Both the position numbers and the translations under genes were made by a program. A model generated the notes under the pieces. It was not told the origin of the DNA. It saw only the letters and a program-made list of their open reading frames with translations, and searched no databases. From the NCBI RefSeq assembly GCF_905147365.1, contig NC_056423.1, positions 5,250,501 to 5,314,500 on the forward strand: a stretch of DNA of 64,000 nucleotides, in the 5' to 3' direction. This document shows positions 36,214 through 46,997 of the stretch, one piece after another (the first letter of the stretch is position 1; each line of letters opens with the position of its first letter). The DNA comes from Aricia agestis. Its lineage: Eukaryota > Arthropoda > Insecta > Lepidoptera > Lycaenidae.

Positions 36214-37091
36214 TTTATTCGAAATTAAATACTATGATATTAAGATCTTTTGAGCATTAATGTTTTTTATGTATGAAAATATCGGATATCGTTATCGACA
36301 ATTTTAAATTTATCGATAAAATTGTAATTTTAATTTGTTCAACATGTGTGGCGGCGGCCTAGTAACGGCATCTCAACTATGGACGACATGTGACCATATT
36401 AAATAGATATGATTTTTATAAGTGCTTGTCGCAATGTAACTGTACTTAGATTGGATTTGCGGTGAGTGGTGCAAGTCCGTGAAATGAGTCGTGAGGAAAT
36501 ATGGGAATTGGTTTGGATTTTAAAACCTCACCAAGCGTGTTGATCTTATTTGGATTTTTGTAGGCCTTATGTTGTGCAAAACTTATGTATGTACTGTACT
36601 TTTGTCTTCGGGTTTACAATTATCCTGGGATTTTTTAAAGAATTTCTATACGTAATTTGTATGAACAAAATATCTCAAACTATCGATTCAGATTATCGAA
36701 ACTTTTCACATCCCTAAAATTGCAAATCAAGGATATATTTTTTCTGCTAGTAAAAATCAAGTAATATAAAAACTATTAATTTATATATCATTTTATTTAG
36801 TTTAAAGTTTTATTTATCGAAGTAAATTCAGACAAGCAGTTAGCCTTGGTATGCTAAATAAGTACTAGTAAAAAATTATGCGGTTCATAACTCATAAGCG
36901 TGCTTAATTGCAATTAGTACTTTTTACTAGTATTTTGCGAATTTTTGTTACAGAAATTCCAACGATCTAACATTGCAAGGCGTTTTATGAAACTCTTAGT
37001 ACAAAATGCCACGGGAAACATTTACATTTTCCCTCAAGAAGTAGTAGAAGAAACACCCAACATGATGAAATTAGCTAAGAATCCTGAAATA

Positions 37092-37132
37092 CTTACATTA
37101 CCAAGAGGATTGAATCCTCTTGGTAATGTAAG
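37092..37132. repeat. Perfect 20-bp-arm palindrome
   Basis: Arms 37092-37111 (cttacattaccaagaggatt) and 37113-37132 are exact inverted copies around one base. The 66-codon frame across it (36945-37145) has no independent support. Confidence 0.8.
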
Positions 37133-37864
37133 CATTCAAACTTGATCAAAATCGGTTTAGCCAATGCCAAGATCCACGGACATCACAGCATACAAACTTA
37201 TAACATCTATCTCTTTGAAGAGTGCTGTAAAATGAAAATGAAATAAATGGTTGCCATCCTATGAAAACTTTCTGTAAGCCTTGGGTTTGGTTATTACTTA
37301 TTAGTACCATTGTAAGTTGTAACATAGCAGAATAGCATTATTTAACGCCTGTTTTTTCTGAGGCCATGGCATCGCCCAGTGCAAGCTTACAACTTGTAAC
37401 TTCGTCCCTTCGTTTTTTTTTTTTGGTAAAAATGCTCATCTTTTTATGTTTGCAAATATACAGGTGTGTTAAACATTTTTAGCCGATCCATTTTATTAGG
37501 TTTCCTGTAAATATTAATTAGAAAGCGTTCGCGTGATTTAAGTATTGTGTTACAACTTACAATCACACCTCGCACAAGATAACTCGAAATACTATTAATT
37601 GAATTTGACTTTCCCTTATTATGTCATTTGCTGTCGCTCGTGTCGCCGCCTTCCGTTACGAATTACGATTGCTTATCAGAATTAACTAGGTACGTAATGT
37701 TTGGGTAAATAAAAAAAAAACGAATAAGAACTCAGTTGCGGAGCAATATTAAAATATTAAGATGGGTTGACATGTCTTACAAAAACCCCTATAGAAATAG
37801 AAAAAAAAGGTAAAAACGTCCGAACGTTGGTTGAAGATATAGAAAAAAATTTTCATATTATAAT

Positions 37865-37898
37865 ATTAATATTAGCAAGTATACTTGCTAATATTAAT
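37865..37898. repeat. Perfect 34-bp AT-rich palindrome
   Basis: The sequence is its own reverse complement over 34 bases, centred on agcaagta|tacttgct. There is no loop, so cruciform extrusion is possible. Confidence 0.8.
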
Positions 37899-38221
37899 TT
37901 TTACATAGCGAATTACTGTACATACATAATACACGGCCCCGCTTGTCAGTTGTCATATTCTGAAACTTTGAGAAACCTTGAATAGTTATAAGTTATAACT
38001 TATTATATGCGTAAATCCATATTATATTAGTAAAGGATAGGCTGACTGCAATCGACAACGATCATTGTCGATAATCGATATCGATTGTGATTTGTGCATA
38101 GTGTAAACAGCTGCGCAATCATGATTGATTATATTATCAGGACCAGCGATGCGAGCCCTAGTATATCCAACAACCTGAACGCGAGCCCTCACAAAGCTCG
38201 GCTTTTAGCTAGTCTATCATA

Positions 38222-38266
38222 ATAAAATAAATAAATAATAAATAAATAAATAAATAAAATAAAAAA
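38222..38266. repeat. aataaat microsatellite
   Basis: Imperfect tandem aaat/aataaat units, adjacent to 'aaaaagccttttatttcttg', which resembles an old retroposon tail. Confidence 0.6.
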
Positions 38267-38354
38267 GCCTTTTATTTCTTGCTTATTACAATTACAATTT
38301 GATTTGATTTGAGTCTATCATAGCGCAACGTAAAGAGACATTTTTGTTTCACTT

Positions 38355-39126
38355 GTATATGTCGCAGCCGACTGGTTTAAATAGCCGTTCCATCAAACAG
38401 CTAGCCCTTTGACTGAACAACGCCATTCAATCACACGGCTATACGTCGTTTAGCCGACTTGTTGACTACAACGTCCAACACTACAGCTAGACGACGCTTA
38501 GCCAACTGGTTTGTTTTTGTTTTGGCGGGGGGCTGCGCCCTCCGAGCCCCCCTTTTATTTGACGGCAGTCGCCGGCTGCTGCCGCAGCACGCTCGCTGCG
38601 CTCGTTCGGCTCCCTCTGTGTTGTGGTCTAAGTTCTAACCTAACCTAACCAACTTTTAGATTTTCTGGATTGTGTTTGTTTTTGTTTTGACGGGGGGCTA
38701 TGCCCCCCGAACCCCCCTTTCGGGAGTGGCTGCGTCCATCCATTTCATAATCCTGTAATTTTTCCTCGAATATTTGTTGAAAATTTAATTCACTCGTATG
38801 TGCCTCCACAATTTTTGTCTCTTTAATAACACTTGTAACTTTTATTTACTACTTTCTTTCCGAAAAACAACCACAAACACCAACAAACACCTGCTAGTTG
38901 ACGCCATATTGTAAATAAAACGGACCTAGCGCCGCAGCGGTGCGCGCTAAACTACTTCAATTAGATGGCGGTTTTTGAATCAGACAGACACTACAGAGTG
39001 TTGAACGATTTGAGCGACTAAAATATTCAATATAAAAGCTAGACGTGTGATTGAATGGCGTTGTTCAGTCAAAGGGCTAGCTGTTTGATTGAACGGCTAT
39101 TTAAACCAGTCGGCTGCGACATATAC
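38355..39126. mobile_element. 772-bp element with about 80-bp inverted ends
   Basis: The left end (gtatatgtcgcagccgactg, then gtttaaatagccgttccatc and so on to about 38440) recurs inverted at about 39044-39126, with only a few mismatches. Inside are two GC-rich blocks, 'ggggggctgcgccctccgag' (about 38526) and 'ggggggctatgccccccgaa' (about 38694), themselves near-palindromic. There are also two 'cgttgttcagtcaaagggct'-type motifs near the ends. No long frame exists, so it is non-autonomous. The outermost bases are palindromic TATA, which hides any TA duplication. Confidence 0.75.
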
Positions 39127-39697
39127 ATATTATTTTCTGTTTCAGCTAAATATAACTATGTAGTTCTGGTAAATTAATCTTTCATTTTATAAAACGTGAC
39201 ATCAATTTAGTTTGCCTCATTAATTTCGGGAATCGGGTAACAAAGAGCATTTACACAATAATTTAGATCAATTAAAATAATATTATTGTTATTAAACAAA
39301 GGACTGACCTCTTTTTAGCCGTCAGATAGAACACGTCCGTAAAGATAAACGCTGTAAGATTATAGTGCCAAATGTTTTCTACACCTGTCAACATTTGAAG
39401 ACAGTAATGACACCATAATGATACCGATTGCGAGTCTCCTAAGGTATTTAATAATGATCTAGTTCCGGGTGCTTTGACAGATCTTCCTATTGAATAATTG
39501 AACAGTCTTTATTATGTATATTTTGGAGTCTTGTAGTTCGTTTAAGACAGATTTAGTTTCTATTTTATTTCTTTCTTATTTTTAATCATTAGATATTATG
39601 AAAAACAAAAGAAATCAAGATTCTTTGGTCTTTTTCTGCCTAAAATGTCACTTAAATTGATTAAATCTTATAATATATAAAATTCTCGTGTCACAAT

Positions 39698-40441
39698 TAG
39701 GGTTGCCAGTAGTGCTAGCACGGCGACCAGCGGAAATGCGAAAGTATGGAGAAACTGTGGAAATAAACCTAAGGTGCCGTTCCGATCTTTTTTCGTTCCG
39801 AAAAATTTAATTAAAATGCCACTTTATGACAGACTATAGTCACAAACTGTGGAGATAAACTTAAGGTGCCGTTCCGATCTTTTTTAGTTCCGAATAATTC
39901 AATTAAAAAGCCACTTTATGACAGACTATAGTTCTGAAAATTCAAATAATATCCTACATTATGACATATACTATAGTGTGTCATAAAGTGGCATTTTAAT
40001 TGAATTTTTCGGAACGAAAAAAGATCGGAACGGCACCTTAGGTTTATTTCCACAGTTTGTCCATACTTTCGCATTTCCGCTGGTCGCCGTGCTAACACTA
40101 CTGGTGAGTCGCGAAAAAATACCGGACAAACCCAAAGTCCAAACGTGTGGGGGGGGGGGGGGGGGTTTGTTGTGTTGTACGGAAGGTCGCAAAAATACAG
40201 ATTTTTATAATATTATAAAATGCGGTCATTAAATTGTTGTCGCCATTATATACCTTAACGAAATAAAGGTAAAGTAGGAGCTTCTAGAAAAATTAAAATC
40301 ACCTAAAACTGAGTACCAGTAACACCAACTTTCCTCAAAATCCCGGACATTGTTCGGTCCGGTATGACCGTTTATTTTTTACCGGACAGGCCTCGAAAAT
40401 ACCGGACTGTACGCTTAAATACCGGACATCTGGCAACCCTA
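39698..40441. mobile_element. 744-bp hAT-like MITE with exact 8-bp duplication
   Basis: Ends TAGGGTTGCCAG and CTGGCAACCCTA are perfect inverted repeats. The flank gtcacaat occurs exactly at 39690-39697 and 40442-40449; an extra matching T on each side could make it 9. Near the right end are repeated 'taccggac' motifs, and a run of 17 G lies at 40149-40165. It belongs to the same family as 53879-54252 but has been enlarged by a fold-back insert at 39706-40104. Confidence 0.85.
39706..40104. mobile_element. Fold-back repeat nested in the hAT-like MITE
   Basis: 'ccagtagtgctagcacggcg' at 39706 and its inverted relative ending 'ctactgg' at 40104 bound a large inverted repeat with arms over 110 bp. 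The left arm core ('actgtggaaataaacctaag' to 'ccactttatgacagactata') is also directly duplicated at about 39753-39838 and 39845-39930. The order is arm, arm copy, spacer, inverted arm. Small frames on the minus strand are shadows. Confidence 0.75.
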
Positions 40442-40744
40442 GTCACAATTCTAGGGCTGGCAGACTAAAAAACATAAGTCAAAAAGTGAAACTTTTCAGG
40501 AACAACTAAAAACTGTATAAAAAAAAAAGTGTTAAACTATAAAATCAACTTTATTGGAACATTAAAATGTTTTTAATGAATACTAACATGCACGTAAATA
40601 CAATTTGATAAAAATATAATAAAAAGCGATTTTAGTGACTTATGTTAGAAAGAACACTGTGTACCTAGTAGGTACTTGTGACTTAGGTGTATGAGAACAG
40701 TAAATCTAATATTATAAACTATGTTTTAGTTGACATTCAACTAT

Positions 40745-41222
40745 TTATTCATCTTCTTCACTATCTAAAATATCAGGGTCAGTATTACGTACATTGTTCA
40801 TAGAAGGCAAATCTAAATAAAATCTATGAAAAACGTCGGGTACTAAGGAGAGTAAAGAAATCAGATCATCTTTCTTTTCTTTTGATATCGGTAAGGGCTG
40901 TACCGATATAACAGGAATAGTGTCAGGTATGGCAGAAACTCGACGTTTCAAGTTAAATTTGTAAAAATTACATTCCGTGTCCAATGTGTCTTTGTAGGAG
41001 ATTACGCCAAATTCAGAATCATAGCGCAACCACTTTTTATCGAGCCATTTAAATTGTCGCCCTTCTACATCTTTGTTTCTTAATACTAAAGGACCCTTTA
41101 ACAATGAAGAAAAATCCAAAAAGTCGGAACTGCGCATTTCGACAACTTCAAATTTCTTACTGCTCGATCTGATGAGTTGAATCCAATCATGCGGGTGATA
41201 AATCTGCAAATCCGTTTTCTTC
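40745..41222 (-). pseudogene. Out-of-frame C-terminal part of the transposon protein
   Basis: After the A9 run (41223-41231, plus-strand T9) the family-like sequence continues in the -1 frame (KTDLQIYHPHDWIQLIRSSS, then KFEVVEM). It runs through PLVLRNKDVEGRQFKWLDKKW and an acidic tail ending DILDSEEDE at the stop, 40745-40747. 'YHPHDWIQLIR' looks like the natural continuation of the upstream 'HSIIEK' block, so this is one protein broken by a frameshift, not a separate gene. Confidence 0.7.
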
Positions 41223-42916
41223 TTTTTTTTTCAATGATGCTATGATCCGTGTCCACTTCCAAGTGGCTATGGCCCGGAACCATGAACTTGTGGTCTATGA
41301 CATCTATGTCTAATTTCTGCAAAGCCCAAGTAAACATTGAACTGACATGAGAATTTCGGTTCTGACCGCCACAAGTATCAGAATAAAATATTACATGTTT
41401 TGTATTCTCGGGTACGTATGTTTGAAGATGTTTGAAAAGACATGATGCTATTTGATTAGCTCCTCTAGCAGCTATGGTTTCATACCATATGTAACACACA
41501 GCTTTTCCAGTTTTGTTGTCATGGATAGTCAGGTTAAACGTCCACAACTGGCGTTTGTAGAAAGCTACAGAAGAGCTGAGGGCTGGAGTGGGTAAACACT
41601 GTTGTAAGTCAAATGTGTAAACTTGCACAGTATTGTCACTTTTATTTACTTGAGTATCACATTTTTTCATTTCGTATGCTTGATCTGCGGCAGTCTTGTG
41701 ATGTTCATGTTGAGCAATTAGTTCAGTTTTCACCTGATCTTCCTGACATAGTTGAATTTGCATCTTGAATTTATCACAAGTATAACATGTGTCGGCACGG
41801 GGCTTTTTGAACGACAATCCTAATTTGTGGAATTCTTGACTATAAATTTTTACTGAAGGTGGACTGTCGCGGTTTTCACAAAATAAATCATACATTTTCG
41901 TAATAGTTAGATGAGAAGGCAAGTACTTTTTTGATGTAGTTTTTCTTGTGTAATGGCTCTCGTAGGATGGAAATGACAAAATATGTTCCTTAATTTCTTG
42001 CCTTTTTTCATCAGAAATCTTATGTTTGGGTATACTTTTCCCACGGTTATCATCTGTTTGAGTGCCACCTATCGACAACCGTTTTTTCGTGGCAACTGTT
42101 TTTATAAAATTATCGCTTTCGCCTAACGTCTTTAAAAGGCATCCCCGACAAATGGGTTCACGCTTGCCATGAATTAATAAAAAATATTTGTATGTTTTCA
42201 TGCGATTTTTTTGTTGGTCAGGATCTAGTGTGCGTTGTCTTTGAGTGGCCTTGTCGTGTATTTCAATTAAAGATGCCATATAAGTTGTTCTCTTGAGATA
42301 TGTCCCCATTTGCCAATATTCTTTGAAAATAGCTTGTCTATCGTTCAATGATATACGCTCCTTGCATTTCATTCGACACGTCCCTAGCTCTTTCATTGTT
42401 CTGCTGGAAACAACTTTACCTTTTAATGTTTTATATGATTGACCTGTGTTGCGTTTTACTTTCTTTTCTTGTTTCGTAATACGAATACTTTTTTTTGGAG
42501 ATGTTTCGACCGCACGTGAAGTGTCGGCTCTTCGGTCAGTATCGGTGGATGTCGACGAATCAACTGCTGTTTCAGGGAGTTGGAAATGTGGATCCAGAAC
42601 AGAATCATCACTTGAGAAATCCATTTCTCGATTAATTAACATGACGCCAGTGTGGCCTGATGATGTGGAAGGCATTGGTTCTTCTTCCGCTATTGTGGGT
42701 GTAGATTGCTGTTCATTTCGTTCATCTAAAAATAAAAACATACTGTAGAGGCTAAAAAAATAATTATTTTAATCATTTATTTATGATTTCTGCTGAAACT
42801 AAAATGAAAGATAATATGACTTTCTGATTTAAATCAAACATGGCAAACTTACCTTCAACATTTGTGTTTCTCCTCATCACCATCTCAACTAATTTCTTTC
42901 CTCGCTGACAATCCAT
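41098..42916 (-). CDS. Putative transposase, DxCGGQN family, two exons, late frameshift
   Basis: Exon 1 is 42853-42916 (21 codons + 1 base, starting MDCQRGKK). The intron 42726-42852 has GTAAGT and TTTTTAG borders. Exon 2 runs from 42725 to a stop at 41098, giving 563 residues. The N-terminal 100 residues are acidic and serine-rich, then basic. Cysteine clusters follow (CRGCLL about 214; DTCYTCDKF about 333; LC about 347), possibly zinc-binding. The core has FDLQQCLPTP (D394), FYSDTCGGQN (D471) and VPGHSHLEVDTDH (acidic 511-515). The spacing resembles an RNase-H-fold D-D-D/E triad, but that is my inference. The family is widespread in insects as uncharacterised or 'DUF' proteins. The last 45 or so residues before the stop are out of frame; the true C-terminus is at 40745-41222. 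Terminal inverted repeats on both sides make it an element gene. Confidence 0.75.
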
Positions 42917-44337
42917 AGTAATTGGGAATATTTTTAAATAAAATGTCACACTTCACAACTGTTCTGTTAACAAATCAGAGCAAAAGTAACTCGACTAGTG
43001 TGACCCAAATCACAACAGTTAACACTTCAGTTTTTTGTAAGCAATAAATAATAATTTGAGCACCTACCCTCGAATAAAAAATCGAGATAACACGACGCAC
43101 TTGACGTTCCTAATAACATAAGTCACTTTATGTGTCCATGAAGTCCATGAGCTTCAAGTGTTCCTTTTAACATAACTCAACTTATGTTTTTTATAACGCC
43201 GCAAGATTAATGCGATTCAAGAGGTTGAAAAAGGACGCCACTTAGATTCAAGCCCGAACAAGCGAATATGACTTATGTGCTTTAGTCTGCCGATGTATTG
43301 ATGTAAATTAATAATTTTGGTACAAAGAAAAAATTTTGTAATTTTTTGACTTATGTGCTTTAGTCCGCCGACCCGATTTTAGTTACCGTACTCTTCCGAA
43401 ACGGTTTTACTGATTTTTACCAAATTTTACATGCGTATTCAGTAGGTCTGAGAATCAGCTACTGGCTACTTTTTATATTGATAAGTGCATTTTTTGTTGA
43501 ATAAATAATAGTAAATTATTACAACTCGAGACTGACGGCGACCATTGTTTGTGCGACGGGATAGCGATGGACGTTGCCATGGTGCCTTATTATTTAGTCA
43601 CTTCAATAAAATAATATGGGCGAAATATTTTATATGGCAAAAAAACGTTTGCCGGGACAGCTAGTGATAATGTAAAAAGTCGAATCCGGCCAAAGAAATG
43701 TCGGAGAGAGAAATGTTACTGTGTATTATAATTTTTTATTTTTATTTTTGCTTGCTCGTAAGTAACGAAAGGTCTATTCAATTTTTTTTACAAATCCGAT
43801 ATTGCGCATGTCAAATCATCGTTCCTATTTTTTAACTGAATATTTTAAGCTTATGCAATGGTATCATAGCAACTTTTAATGCGTTATAACGTTATTTATG
43901 TGTTATTGCTTTATGCTCTAATTTTAATGGCGCTTTTAATTATATAATAACAACAGATCAGTCATTATTTCACATATAGCTCGAGTGGGCAGCTATAGGT
44001 GTCGAAAGGTGATCGTGCTTTATGCAAGATAAAATGATTGCAAGCGAATATATAATTTGTGTAGCTGGATCAAAGTTCATATTTGCATAAAGTTTATAGC
44101 ATGTTAAATTGTAGTATAGTGGGTGTTTTTAGAAGTAACTAAAACGAAAGCAAGAAAAAGTTTGAAATATTATTTAAATCTGGTCTTTCAAAACATTAAA
44201 GTACAGTTTCAGGCTGCAGGGACGTAGTTAAAAATTAGAAAGGAAGGTTACATGTTTTACAAACGAAAGAAAAAAAATAACCACATTACAATATTGTATT
44301 AACAAAATTTTAGACTAGCGCCGAATAAAAAATTTAA

Positions 44338-44818
44338 AAAATCGGCCAAGTGCGAGTCGGACGCACGTGCGCACACGAAGGGTCCTGTACTGTTATAGAG
44401 CAAACATAGACCAAAAATTGTGTTTTTGTATGGGAGCCCCCCTTATTTTTTATTTTATTTTAATATTATTCTTAAATATTGAAGTAGACATATAATTAAG
44501 GCCTTTGTGAAAATATCAACCTACAAGCCTACCTGTTGCCATTATTGATATCGAGCAAAAAAGGCAAAAAAAAAATAACGTTTGTTGTATGGTAGAAATT
44601 AATCTCATTTTATATATTAATCTCATTTTGTTTTTAGTATTTGTTATTATAGCGGCAACAGATAAACAATCACAATACACACAATCTGTGAAAATTTCAG
44701 AACTCTAGCTATAGCGGTTCTTGAGATACAGCCTGTAGACAGACAAACACACAGACATCGTAGTCTCATGAATAGGGTCCGGTTTTCACCCTTTGGGTAC
44801 GGAACCCTTTTTTTATGC
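44338..44818 (+). repeat. Common lepidopteran repeat ('atcggccaagtgcgagtcgg' type)
   Basis: Start 'aaaatcggccaagtgcgagt', middle 'tgtttttgtatgggagcccc' and 'tagcggttcttgagatacag', end 'ccctttgggtacggaaccct'. A partial inverted copy lies at 34690-34990. Non-coding. Confidence 0.75.
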
Positions 44819-46004
44819 GCAAGGGAAACCCATCATGGGTTGGTACTACTAATATTATATTCTGTGTCGGGTGCCCCGGGTTCGGGATGTGCAAAAATGA
44901 GATTCGTGGCGTTGTGAAATAAATATTTACCTAGATTTCTTGTTTTCTAGATGGCTGCAACTTTAGATACAAATACAAAAATCGTTAAGTGGGCATTTTC
45001 AAAAAAATGTGTACCCCTGGTTTTTACCTTGTCCCTTGACTTCGCTACAGATTATTTGTAAAAAATTACATACTAACATTTTGTAATTTTAATGTAGGAG
45101 CAAAAACAAGTTTTCTTTTATTAAAATACATTCACGTTTGTATAAAATTTTATTTAGTATGAGATTTATAAGGGTTTTTAAGTACCGAAACCTATTAAAT
45201 TCACCTGTCCCCTTCCCAGAAGTTGTAACAAAATCTTTAATAACTATTTTTTTTCTTAAAGTAAGTTACTTAAAAAACATATGTTAGATTCCTAAATACT
45301 TAATGTATCAATTGTTATTTCTTGTTATTGAAAAATCTAACATAATTTAACTACAAATTAATTAAAATTATAATCATGAAAAAACAACCCGGCCGGAATG
45401 TTCGGTTTAGTGACCGTTTTTTTTAGTTTTATAAACATACTACAAAAATATTTTCGGCACTAAATGATAGCACTATATTTCATTGTACATCGAGAAACTT
45501 CAATTTGAATTTAGTAGTTAAAAATCTGCTACAAGACGCGGACGCAGGTTGGATGGTTCTTCAGGAACGGTTTATTTGTTCAGATAAGTGACCATATTTT
45601 GTAAGCATTATTATACTTTCTCCAACTGTTTTTACTGTTGACACGTTGCAAAATTAGCTTAGTATTTAGTAAAAAAAATGAAATTGTGATAACTATTATC
45701 GGTTATTTACAAACACTTTAAAAGTAAAAGAAAGTAATATTACGTGACTTCCGACTTGTGACTTTTCGTATGGTCACATATAATGGAACGGACAAGTCAC
45801 AACCGGCGGAAAGCATAAGGCTTAGTTCACATTTTAAATAAATTATTTTTTTATTCACAGATTTTATTAAGAAAATTGGTGATTTTTAAACTGGTACGAT
45901 TAACGTACAAATATATTTTTTATTACTTATGTGTTAAGGTGACGCCGCGTTAAAGTAAAAAACCGTTTTGGATATGTTTTAGATTGCTAGTTTTCTTTGC
46001 ATCT

Positions 46005-46330
46005 AGACATCGGATTATATGCATTGCATACTTGCATATGCAAATGCATATTATAATGTCACTTTTTAGGCGATAGTGCATATTTTGGCAATTTTGCATA
46101 TTTCGGTAGTTTAACTTCTATGGGCATTAAGATGGCAATCGGAAAATGTTGGTAGACAATTATTATTGGCGTATAATAAATAAATAAAAACTAAAAAGGC
46201 TTTATTTCAAGAAATTAAAAATTTTGATTTTATGAAATTATAAAAATTGGCGCTTTTATTAATGTCACTACCGGAAAAGTCTTAAAAATAATAATAAATT
46301 TTAATATTAAGTTACTTTTGATTGATTGAT
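46005..46330 (+). mobile_element. MITE copy lacking its right end
   Basis: It starts 'agacatcggattatatgcat' and runs parallel to the copy at 46576-46989 ('cactttttaggcgatagtgc', 'ggaaaatgttggtagacaat', 'cactaccggaaaagtctta'). It stops after 'tttaatattaagttactttt' without the inverted right terminus. Confidence 0.8.
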
Positions 46331-46575
46331 TAAATACTGACAATGAACTTTAATTTTTTTAGCTTTAGTCATTGCTGAGAAAAATCGATATCGCTACAGC
46401 CAAATTATAAAGGCGTCGACTTTACTTAACAATAACAAATATACTATTTAAAATTTAAGTAAGTACCTAAAAGTTTTATTTTTTTTTAATAATGTTGATT
46501 TTATTTCCACTACTTTTCTATCAGTAAAGTTGAAAATCATTTTGTGTCGTTGATATTTGCAGATTTATAATAACT

Positions 46576-46989
46576 AGACATCAGATTATATGCATTTGCA
46601 TACTTGCATATGCAAATGCATATAATGTCACTTTTTAGGCGATAGTGCATATTTCGGTAGTTTAACTTCCATGCAATTGCAATTCAATCCGATTGCAATG
46701 CATCCAAAAAATGCATTGCAATCGGAAAATGTTGGTAGAAAATTATTATTGGCGTATAACAAATAAATAAAAAGTCTTTATTTCAAGAAATTAAAAATCC
46801 TGGATTTTATGAAATTATAAAAATTGGCGCTTTTATTAATGTCACTACCGGAAAAGTCTTCAAAAAAATAATAAATTTTAATATTAAGTGACTTTTGATT
46901 GTGCATATTTTGTGCATATTTTCACCATTTTTCGTGCATATTTGCATGGATATTTCGGCACTTTGATCGTGCATATAATCCGATGTCAT
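46576..46989 (+). mobile_element. 414-bp MITE with exact 8-bp duplication
   Basis: Exact flanks taataact occur at 46568-46575 and 46990-46997. The left end agacatcagattatatgcat and right end tgcatataatccgatgtcat are inverted relatives. Several 'gtgcatatt' motifs crowd the right end. The 8-bp duplication suits hAT. The minus-strand frame 46807-47022 is a shadow. Confidence 0.85.
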
Positions 46990-46997
46990 TAATAACT

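Larger units (their letters stand above)
40454..43374 (-). mobile_element. Autonomous-type DNA transposon encoding a DxCGGQN-family protein
   Basis: The left end gggctggcagactaaaaaac and the right-end complement gggtcggcggactaaagcac are inverted repeats matching 27 of 32 positions and continuing into 'ataagtcaaaaa'. The octamer cataagtc/gacttatg recurs at both ends: 40473, 40638, 43118, 43270 and 43348. The 43270 copy is followed by 'ctttagtctgccga', a second copy of the terminus placed 78 bp inside the end. One two-exon gene fills the interior on the minus strand. Candidate duplication: attcta (40448-40453) and atttta (43376-43381), one mismatch and one unassigned base, so not firm. Both flanks belong to one pre-existing repeat, which supports an insertion event. 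Confidence 0.75.
39668..43672 (-). repeat. Old dispersed repeat split by two later insertions
   Basis: The left piece 'aaaattctcgtgtcacaatt' (39680-39699) and the right piece from 'gttaccgtactcttccgaaa' (about 43382) to 'gccgggacagctagt' (43665) are the two parts of one common repeat. The insertions at 39698-40441 and 40454-43374 separate them. The minus-strand head is ACTAGCTGTCCCGGCAAACG. Fragments of the same family end at 48925 and at about 54410. Confidence 0.65.

Noticed and set aside
38637..38652. cctaacctaacc run resembling the insect telomeric repeat (TTAGG)n
   Set aside because: Only about three units inside a transposable element; too short to indicate an interstitial telomere.
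40149..40165. G17 run as a possible quadruplex or regulatory element
   Set aside because: A homopolymer in a MITE; its length is likely unstable or error-prone and there is no supporting context.
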